From contig OY987269.1 of NCBI GenBank assembly GCA_963920665.1, forward strand, positions 11,472,501 through 11,536,500: a stretch of 64,000 bases of DNA. The letters are read 5' to 3'. The translations under genes and the position numbers were made by a program. The notes below the pieces were generated by a model. The model was not told the origin of the DNA, searched no databases, and saw only the letters and a list, made by a program, of their open reading frames with translations. Source of the stretch: Straminergon stramineum (Eukaryota > Streptophyta > Bryopsida > Hypnales > Calliergonaceae). This document shows positions 54,660 to 64,000 of this stretch, piece by piece (position 1 is the stretch's first letter; each line of letters opens with the position of its first letter).

Positions 54660-55410
54660 GAACCTCCTACCTTAGTGACTGCCTGCTGCTGCTACTGTTG
54701 TATCATCGCGACTGAGGCTCCGTCCCCAGGCAGCCTGAGCTTCTGTCACAGTAGTAAGAACACCAGAACAGGCATTACTGAGAGGCAGCCAGGCTCTCCT
54801 CACATCACCGACCCCACATGAAAATCAGCCAAGCTTTGATTCCCTTCAATCTCACTTGATCAGCATCCATCATCTTTCAATCCTTTCGGACACGAATCGA
54901 ACCTCGAAATTCAGTCTGCAATTGGAATCGTCGAAAGGTAGAGAGATTCTATACGATACTCTGGTGAGAGGAGCGGACGGATTGATCGAAGAAATAGCTT
55001 AGCTCCCTATTGTTCAGCTTCTGGATCTCTCTCTCTCTTTCTCTGTGTGTGTAAGTTTTTATGAGTACCGTTGATGTGTAAGTTGTTTGGTTGGGGTACG
55101 TTTCTCTCTTTTAAAATAATGGGGTGATCTTCTTTTGCTACTTTCTGGTGGAATGTGAATCTACTTTGGGGAAAGCGTGGGAATTCATTTGATAGATCGG
55201 AGTCTTTTTTCAATTTTCTTGTAAAGGTGTTGGAACCCTTCTCTTTCCAGGTTTCGCTGCATTGTTGGGAGGTACTCACGGTGCTCATGGTTGTGCTCTA
55301 GTTGCTGCAGTTGAAGGGATTCTTTGGTGGTAGATTTTTGGGGAGGAATTTTGCGAGGAAGAGATTAGAGGTAAGTCTGGAGTAGAAAGAGTGGTTTAGG
55401 GAACGCAAGG
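54660..55410 (+). promoter_or_regulatory. PLD promoter/5' leader region
   Basis: GC content rises here. A CT-rich tract with TG repeats (55027-55050) and a donor-like GTAAGT at about 55049 suggest a leader intron, but no unique acceptor could be chosen. The coding ATG follows at 55411 in a favourable context (AAGGATGGC). Confidence 0.4.
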
Positions 55411-58400
55411 ATGGCTGTGGATTTTCCTTCGGAGGAAGGGGGAGGAGGTTTAGAGGAGAAAGTGGCGCACGGCCATGGCCATGGCCATAGCCATGAGCAT
55501 GTGCATACGCATGAGAACAAGACGCCGGTGGCGGGGACGCGTGGAGTTGGTGCGCTTGGAGAATTGACCAAGGATATAGCGGGAGGTATTGAAGCCTCGC
55601 AATGTTTACTACATTCTTCGTCGTAAAATTGAAGAAATAATTTGGAGAGGATTGTTGCTTTTGCAAGTCGTGGATGCTAAGGTTTCTAGTTTACAGATTT
55701 AGTGCACAATAGTGTTATCCCGATGAAACGTGTTGAAAACAAGAACATCAGGAAATGAACATTGTTCAACCTACTGGTTTGTCGAAACGTCCCTATGTTG
55801 TTTCGCAAGAGGGTTTGCAGTAGTGCTATGGGTACTTTTTAGCTTGAATTTGTATGGTTTTAGTCAAGCTTGTGTTCTTGTTTGTTGGGTGTGAACCAAA
55901 GAGGAGGAGGCCGAAAATTCACCTCAACACAAGCTACATCTACAGTGTAGTGAAAATTTGAGTTGGTTCCGATATAGGATGTTGGTTACTTTTCAAATAC
56001 TGAGCCCTAGTCCGTAATTTGAAATAACTTGAAAGAGGATACATCTACGTGATAGTTTTTTGTTTTTGTTTAAAGTTGTGGCACTAGTTCCTGGTGTAGC
56101 TTATTTTATTTTTGGGTACTCATCTGGGTTACGTTTCGGATAGCAAGAATCAGGTCCAGAGTGCACGTTTCATGCACAACATTCTTGAACAGCTTAGCTT
56201 TTTTCTACTCTGAAGGATACTTTGATTCCTTTCTACGATTCTAGATTTGGGGGAGATCATTTGCATTCAAGACAATGAAATTGATTGCCCGCAGTGAAGA
56301 ACATTCCAGGGATCAAGGCTTACATTCTTTGATTCAAAACACTCATCAATTCTATAATATTATGAGTAAGTCTTGCATCGTTGTGCTTGCTCCTGTCTTC
56401 CAGAACATGGAGGTTCAGGACGAAAAGGGGACAAACCCGCAACCAAAGGCAATCAGATCGACGTGCCAGTGGATTCAGATACGATGCAGGAGCTCGTCAA
56501 TCTAAAGAAGCTCTTACACGGAACATTAGAAGTCCACATCTTCAAAGCCCGGAACCTACCCAACATGGACATGGTCTCTGAGAAGTTGCGGCAGCTCTTC
56601 TCATGCGTAACAGTTTGCAAGACGGCCCTCGTACCGAAAAAAGAAACCAAGGATGGCCACCACCATCACCCGAAAGTCATTACAAGCGACCCTTACGCTG
56701 CAGTGAACCTCGCTGGAGCTCGCGTTGCCAGAACCAGGGTGATCACCAACGAAACCAACCCGATCTGGGACGAGCACTTTTCTATTCCAGTTGCACACTA
56801 CGTCGATGATGTGCAGATTACTGTCAAGGATGACGACAGGATGGGAGCACAATTAATTGGAGATGTGACTGTTCCCGTGGATAAGATTTTAGATGGCGAG
56901 GCTGTGGAAGGGTGGCATGATGTCATGTCCAATGGAAAAGTTGTGCGTGAAGGTGCTGCTATTTTTTTTAAGCTCAAGTTCACTCCTGTGGACAGGAACA
57001 AGATTTATGTTGGTGGTTGTGGAGATCATGGCGTGCCGAATACGTATTTTTCCAATAAGAAGGGATGTCGGGTGACGATGTATCAAGATGCGCATGTTAT
57101 GGATGGCTCCTTGCCTGAGATTACCCTGGAAAATGGCGTGAAGTTTCACCATCGGCAAGCTTGGGAGGAGATCTGTCAGGCTATTTTGGATGCTCACCAT
57201 TTGATCTATATTGCAGGGTGGTCTATTAACACTAAGGTAACCCTTCGTTTAATCAACTGAGCACGATTACTAATATTATACTGTTTTAATTTCATTCGTT
57301 CTCAATGGGGGATTTTCTATGCTCTTGGATATGCATTATTTGGATACCTTATGAGTAAATTGTGAGTTTTGGAAGTTCGAACTACTAGACTTTAAAATAA
57401 GTTTGATGTCGTTGTGTTCTACATTTTGAAATGAATGTCTACTTTTTTGTTTAGATGTTGATGGATGAGACATTCTGGGTATGTCTTCCAGGTGAAGTTG
57501 TTGCGTGATACTTCCCGGGAGATGCCGGAAGGGGGCGATTTGATCCTTGGGGAGCTTCTCAAGAGGAAGTCTGCTGAGGGTGTGAGGGTGCTCATGCTGG
57601 TCTGGGACGACAAAACGTCGCACAACAGCATCATCAAGACGGTTTGTTTGCTTTTGGACTCCACAACTTTGTAGAGAACCATCCTTCGTATTGGCGTAGA
57701 AAGGAGTACCTGATACATGAAGTCAATGAGCCATGTGAGAGTATGTCAAAGCTTTAATTTGGCTTGATTTTCTCTGATCTGGTACGACTTTGCCCTAAAT
57801 ATGTCTTAGTTGGCCCTATTCGCAGAGGGTTCCCTGCCACTGTACTAAATAATGCGATGCCAACTTCATGTCCAAATGGTGGGAAGAAGGGATGTCGTTT
57901 TGAACTTTTTCATCGATTTCTAGAAGCTGGCTTTCGCTAGTGTTAATTACATTTTTTTGCGAGTCAGATTATGCATTCAATGCATGATGCTCGTGGGTAG
58001 AGATGTTGCTACAAATCTCTGAGCTGTGGTGAAGTTCTAATCATCTTTCAAAGGCTTGAACAAAGGTTTTAGTACAGTTAGATTTTATGATTGCTGTGAC
58101 CATAATGAAAGTTCCATATGATCTTTGTGACCTCCTCATGAATCATGAAGAAGATTTGTTTATGACGATGTGGAGAAATTCTTGACATAGAACAATTCTA
58201 CTGAAAACCTATTCTTGGCTTAGTTGATTAATTCAAGCAGTTCATACATTTTGATTTTGCATGTCATCTCTTGTAATGTTTTTTTCCAATGTTACAGTGG
58301 ATTTCTTTGACTATCGTGACGCTTTGTACGCCTTGCCCTGCAGCACAGAGTTTTGATGATTTCTTTGTCACTTGCTGTTGTGATATGTAGGAAGGAGTGA

Positions 58401-61400
58401 TGGGAGTTCATGATGAGGAAACTAAAGCTTATTTTCACAACACTGCCGTTACCTGTGTGCTAGCTCCACGCTATGCTGATCACAGACTCAGCTGGTTCAG
58501 GCAACAGGTTCTCAGATGACAAGTTGTAGGCTGAATACCAATTTGCTATGTTAGTAATGCATGCCGAGTGCCAACATCTATAATAAAAGTAGGATACACT
58601 ACTTTATTTTGATTCTAATTTGATTTCAATGTTAGTGTGAGCTGACCAGGATTTGTGACTTACCATCGTGTTTTTTGTTGCAGGTTGTGGGAACCCTGTA
58701 CACACATCATCAAAAAATTACTATTCTCGATACTCAAGGTCCAACGAACAAACGTCAATTGATATCGTTTATCGGCGGTTTGGATCTTTGTGAAGGGCGT
58801 TGGGACACTCCTACTCACTCTCTCTTCAACACAATGCCAACGGTTCACAAAAATGACTACCACAACCCTACCTTTAGCGTAAGTTTACGCCTTCTTACCA
58901 CATGCAATTTTATTATGATATTCTTGATAATCTATTCAATTTTATTCTTGTCTGCTCAATATTAAAATGAAAGAATCAAAGAACAATAGTGGGTGTCAAG
59001 CCTCAACTAATTTGACTGTGAATGGAATTTCATTCATTCCAGGCAGCTATTGAAAGATTTCGGTGATTGGTGAACTCAAGAGGTACATTGCCACTTCACG
59101 AAATGAAAAATGTTTGAAAATTAATGTGGATCTCATAATCTTCTCTTCAACAGTTGGTTCACGAGATAAAGTCAACAGAAAGAGGCTCAAAATTTCTTTA
59201 ATGATTCTAAAATCTACTTCCTTCACGTGGACATCTATATTCACCTGTGAATGGAGCATGGGTGGCTCACCACCATTTTTGGAATACTTTTGTTTGATTC
59301 ATAGTACAATTAAGTGAGGTACTATATCTGTCCTTGTGGTATTTCAATAGCCATATTTTACCCACGCTTTGTGATAATGCGTCTGCTGCAGGTGCAAGAT
59401 GAGGCGGGAGGTCCACGGCAACCTTGGCATGACTGGCATTGTAAGATTGAGGGCCCTGCAGCATATGATGTTCTTACCAACTTTGAGCAAAGATGGAGGA
59501 AGCTGCTTTCTAATATTCAGCAACAATGGAGAAAGGCTACTCACAGGCACTCGGCTGATGACCTCATCCAGATTGAGCGCATTTCGTGGATTTTGGGTCC
59601 CAATTCCTCATCTCCTCCCGAAGGCGATCCCAAGCTTTACGTTACCAAAGACGATGACCCTGATTCCTGGCATGTCCAGGTGAGTCACCTTCGTGGGGGT
59701 TGCTCTTTCTTCAACAATGGACCCGAAGTTCTAAGATTGATTTAAAAGTGAACCATGTTAGAGTTATCCTTTCACTATGTCAAAGTGGAAGTGTTAACCT
59801 TTTTTTTGTGAGGAAGTAGGGGTCAATCTAAAATTGTTCAATACAATGATGACCTGATTGAATCTTGCTTGTTTTTCACTTCTTTTTGGAATAGGATTGA
59901 AACTCTTTGAATTAAAAGGATAAATCTAGTGTCGTCAATATTTGTGGCAAGAATTACAAATTTTCTTGTCTTTTGTCATGCAGACTCTTTTGTCTTCTAG
60001 TGGATCAATTTTGAATTTATGCGTTGCAATTTAGGATGAAATGATCTTAGAGAGCCAAGCTCCAGAGGGGGTTCATTTGACTGTCAAATTTCTGCTAATG
60101 GGAGGATGTTGCACTTGATTTTGAATTACTATTTCTCGTTAAAGATCTGATTACTTTGCATTATTATTTCAGGTATTTCGTTCGATTGATTCTGGGTCAG
60201 TCAAAGGGTTTCCAAAAAATGTCCAAGAAGCTGAGCAACAGGTTCGTCTATCTTAGATTCTGAGAGGCTCGTCGTGCAATTCTTGGTCAAACAAATGCCT
60301 GCTATTTAGCGCTTCTAAACATTTTAAAAGCGCGCACGTCTTTTATTTCTCGCTTAGCTTCACGAGGACCTTGCATGATTCCAATGCGCAGCATCTTATC
60401 TGGGGAAAGAACATTGCGATAGATATCAGCATTCAGATGGCGTACGTGAAAGCCATCCGGTCAGCTCAGCATTTCATCTACATCGAAAATCAATACTTTA
60501 TTGGTTCCTCGTACAACTGGCCTGATTACAAGGATGCTGGTCAGTTCTTGACCACGTAAATAAAATTTAGATGGTCATTATGGTCTTCTCAAGGTCACGT
60601 AGAGGACACTATTTGCATCACTTAGAGCATTTGAACCCCAAGTTAGAGTGTGGATTCTGGGAGATGTATAGTGATCTTTGGGAACAAGAGCCAAATACTT
60701 TTAGATCAAGTTTTTATAACTGTTTGAGGTTCTTATGCAGTTTTACTCTAGGACATTGTAGTTTGATGAATGTGATTTCGCAACCGCATTTTATCTTTGA
60801 GCTGCTTAGGTTTTCTCTTTACACCCACCCTTGAACTCATTTATTTTGGGTTAAAGTGCCTTATTTGGATCTTTCCCCCCTACTAGATGCTTCTTTTAAA
60901 AATAAAAAAGTTTAATCTTAGCTCTGATAAAGCGTCACATTTGAACCTCATTTGGTTCTGTGCAATATCAGGTGCGAACCAGCTGATACCAATGGAGCTA
61001 GCCCTGAAAGTGGCTTCCAAGATCAGGTCAGGTGAGCGTTTTGCCGTGTACGTTGTCATTCCTATGTGGCCTGAAGGTGTTCCTGACAGTGCAGCCATGC
61101 AAGAGATGCTCTATTTTCAGGTGACTTCACTTTATCCAAGTTTTAATAGGGGATGTCGTATACTGGCTATTGGTCAGAGCTCCAATGGAGGGTTGAATGT
61201 AAAGGAAAAAAATCTGTTCTGACCATTTTTCTGTTTACCCCTAGCCGTTCTAGCTTCCATATTTTGAATGATGAATAGACTGAAACATGTCCCTTGAAGA
61301 CCGAAGCTTGATATTTTCATTCTTCCATTTTTTCTTAGATTATTTTGGTTCCTAGCATTTGTTCTGTGTAACTTTTTAATACTCCCCCTTTGTAAATATT

Positions 61401-63740
61401 CTTTAGGACAAGTATTTTTCATAATTATTAACATGTAGTGATTCGCCTTCCTTGGTGATCTTCCGTTAATTTATTTTTTCGGTAAGCTTTTATTTTGTGG
61501 ATTTGATAGTGATAGTCTGTAATATATTGTAAAATTTTCTTGCTTGCGTGATCCAGACACAAACGATAAAGATGATGTACGGCGTTATTGCTGATGCATT
61601 GAGAGACGTCGGAAAGCTTGAGGATTCTCACCCTCGAGACTATCTGAACTTCTACTGTCTCGGCAACCGAGAGACGATTAGTCAAGCGGAGATTGACAAT
61701 CCTCCTCCCAGTCCACCAGATAAAGACTCAAAGCACGTAAGTGAACTCAATGGCCGACAATCTCAAATTTTTTGCTGATCATGAAAAGAGGATGTCTGAA
61801 TATTTCATGTTCACAGCATACACTTCTCTCATACATTTTCGTATTTAACTGCACTGAGGTCATTCTAAAGAGTCTTGTTTACATTTACATTTTTTAACAA
61901 TGTAAGAAGGGTTCCTTCCCACCCATAGAATCTTGGTCCAGAATATCCTCCTGACTCCTCAAGAAACGAACTTGTGGTTTTGTGCATTGGCTCTTGACCA
62001 TATTTATGTCATTTAGACTTGAACTAAAGAAATCCAGCAGTCATGGAGGAATATAGGATGAGACCTTGCAACGCTGTCCAAGAATACATTGAGATTTAGG
62101 ATGTGGTAAATTTGATTCGTATGCTTTCTTTTTTATTGAACGGATTTAAGCCACATCTACAATAAGTGAGAAAGTTTGAGTAGGATTTTATGTTGTAAAG
62201 TTTGATGCTACTTGAAAACTAAGCACTAATATCTAACATGAAATGAGCTACAGCTACAGTGTAGCTGCACTGTGAAATGAGCCTCTTGGAGCTTTTTAGG
62301 TGCACTACGAAAGGGACAGAGCGTCTGGTTCATTTTTATCATAGTTCTCCCTTCTGAATCATGAGTGTGTCATGCACTGCAGGGTCTAGTGCAGAAAACC
62401 AGACGGTTCATGATCTACGTGCATGCCAAGGGGATAGTGGTGGACGATGAGTACCTCATCTGTGGGTCAGCCAACATCAACCAGCGCTCCATGGACGGAT
62501 CTCGTGACACGGAGATTGCAATGGGAGGGTACCAACCCAACTACACCTGGGGTCACAAGGGAGGCCATCCTCTTGGTCAGGTTAGTTTAATTTTTTCCAC
62601 TCTTTCCACATCAGGTCTTGGAACTCTTCATTATCCAATTAAATTTGTAGTAGTGGTGGAGAAGCTAGGTTGACCAAGTCTCCGTGTCCAAGATCTTCAC
62701 TTGTACGTTCGAAGATAAGTGATTTTTGTAGAATTTTTGGTAAACGTCTTGCTTGTTCTTGTCCTCCACGTTTCAATACCTCGCTATATTTAGTATGGAT
62801 TGGGAAGGTACACTAAAAATGCTATTTTCTGATAGTCATCAATATTCGAGGATACTGTCATCTTACTGAACAGGCTATCCGAGGTTACATTATTCATATA
62901 CATCCTATCCAGTGTTAACAAATTTCTAGTACTCAGTCGACTTTTAGTGTTACTAGATTGTTTATATTTAGTGTAAGTGTTCACCAACGACGAATATCAG
63001 TACAGCAGAACTTCTAATAAGCAGTAGGGCCAGGACCGGTTTGACACATTACATTAGAGAGGTTATTACATTAAGGGAGCGTCATTTGCATTCATTGCAT
63101 TTGTATGTGGCCCGGGCCAGGACCAGGACCGGCAATCAATATTATTTTAGAGAGGTTTATTACTTTAGAGAGTGCTGCTTATTAGAAGTTCTACTGTATT
63201 AACGTAGTGTAAGGAATTCAACTGTTAGCACTGTCAGACTCATATATCCTGTCGTAGATACGGGGAATAGTGTACGACTTGGTAACTAGAACTTCAAATT
63301 ATCGGTAGTCCTTTTGTGGTTAGTTCCATTTGGTCGAGGTTCATTTGAAACCTTCCGAACTGAACGGAATAATAAATAAATAATTTTCTAGAATCACTTT
63401 TTAGAAAGTATAGTTTCTTATGGGCTTGTTCTGGCGATTGCAGATCTATGGTTACCGAATGTCACTGTGGGCGGAGCATTTGGGCCTTGTCGATCCCCTC
63501 TTCACGGATGCTTCAAGTCTAGAGTGTGTGAAGGAGGTGAACCGCCTGGCACAGGCGAACTGGGAGCAGTACGTTGCCGACGAAGTGACGAACATGAAGG
63601 CCCACCTTATGCCGTATCCCATCAACGTGAACCAGAACGGGACTGTGGGCGCTTTGCCGGATCACGAAACCTTTCCAGACGTGGGTGGAAACATTTTGGG
63701 AACCAGCCAAACTAATATTCCTGACAGTTTAACCACTTGA
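55411..63740 (+). CDS. PLD: Phospholipase D, C2-PLD (alpha/delta-like), 12 coding exons
   Basis: Hydrolyses membrane phospholipids to phosphatidic acid in Ca2+-dependent signalling. Exons: 55411-55585, 56404-57236, 57492-57641, 58391-58507, 58684-58878, 59392-59679, 60173-60241, 60392-60539, 60972-61120, 61557-61736, 62383-62580, 63444-63740; total 2,799 nt, 932 residues, all junctions GT-AG and in frame. A His-rich N-terminal extension (H20-H34) precedes the C2 domain (about 95-245, [17 protein letters not shown]). The two catalytic HKD motifs are intact: H434, K436, D441 (HHQKITILD) and H782, K784, D789 (HAKGIVVDD, then [20 protein letters not shown]). The hallmark [12 protein letters not shown] follows in exon 8 and the usual FPDVGG near the C-terminus. 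At 932 residues it is longer than typical alpha types (about 810); the difference is mainly the N-terminus. Delta-like is a guess. Confidence 0.96.
63003..63196. mobile_element. pogo/Emigrant-like MITE in PLD intron 11
   Basis: 194 bp with ends CAGCAGAACTTCTAATAAGC and, read inward, CAGTAGAACTTCTAATAAGC, flanked by TA on both sides (63001-63002, 63197-63198). The CAGTARAACTTCT-type end plus TA duplication resembles Emigrant-type MITEs of the Tc1/mariner-pogo group. It lies between exons 11 and 12 and disturbs no splice site. Confidence 0.82.
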
Positions 63741-64000
63741 TCTCACCCAGGTAGGGACACCCCCAAATCTCCCCTTTTTGTTGTTGAGCAGATTCCTGTC
63801 ATAAGTCTGGTCGAATTTTTATTGATGTTCTTGTTGTGAATGACAGTGGATTCCAACACGTCATAGAATGCGTCATTTGTATACTGTATGCAGAAGTTGT
63901 GAAGGTTGAAGTTTTATTGGGAGATGTTCTTGCTTGTGAATGAAAGAATGAATGTGGATTCAAACGTGTCAAAGAATGCGTTATTTGGAGACAATATGCA
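63741..64000 (+). other. PLD 3' UTR/flank with a tandem duplication
   Basis: Two copies of a roughly 60-bp unit (63835-63891 and 63936-64000) share GTGGATTCCAACACGTCATA / GTGGATTCAAACGTGTCAAA, GAATGCGT(C/T)ATTTG and a TATGCA end. The window ends inside or at the end of the second copy. Confidence 0.7.

Overview
This is nuclear DNA of a land plant. Six spliced protein genes and two U6 snRNA genes lie in long AT-rich, repeat-filled intergenic DNA. Support for a plant: U6 promoters with a plant-type upstream sequence element (USE) 24 bp from a TATA box (RNA polymerase III spacing), plant-type UGPase, C2-phospholipase D and guanosine deaminase, telo-boxes near housekeeping genes, and MITEs of CACTA, Stowaway-like and pogo/Emigrant-like types. 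Introns are short (about 80-1000 bp) while gene-free stretches reach 4-12 kb. That would fit a bryophyte-like or other modest-sized plant genome, but the sequence alone does not settle the lineage.

Layout. 1-10.3 kb: two apparently identical 2,569-bp inverted arms (1269-3837 and 7588-10156), each with a complete U6 gene and part of a degenerate tandem array, enclose the ribosomal protein eL22 gene (RPL22, minus strand). 10.3-15.9 kb: no genes; degenerate tandem repeats, a 0.7-kb palindrome and a Stowaway-like MITE. 15.9-18.4 kb: a gene for a secreted-type protein of about 179 residues with three related internal motifs, which I cannot assign to a family. 18.4-22.8 kb: repeats, including a MITE whose unoccupied site survives in a neighbouring duplicate. 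22.8-27.8 kb: UDP-glucose pyrophosphorylase (minus strand, 19 coding exons). 29.7-30.9 kb: a non-autonomous CACTA element. 31.4-34.0 kb: KRI1-like ribosome-biogenesis gene. 34-40 kb: tandem repeats and a short CACTA-type MITE. 40.1-43.7 kb: guanosine deaminase. 43.7-54 kb: old repeats, a large palindrome and an inverted MITE pair. 54-64 kb: C2-domain phospholipase D (12 coding exons), with a pogo-like MITE in its last intron and a duplicated 3' flank.

The genes do not form one pathway. RPL22, KRI1 and U6 serve ribosome assembly and splicing. UGPase, guanosine deaminase and PLD serve sugar-nucleotide, purine and phospholipid metabolism. The observations I rate highest are the repeat-bearing secreted precursor, the homogenised U6/RPL22 inverted duplication, and the set of datable MITE insertions. 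Splice junctions were read by eye: every internal junction is GT-AG and reading frame is kept throughout. 5' ends and UTRs are less certain.
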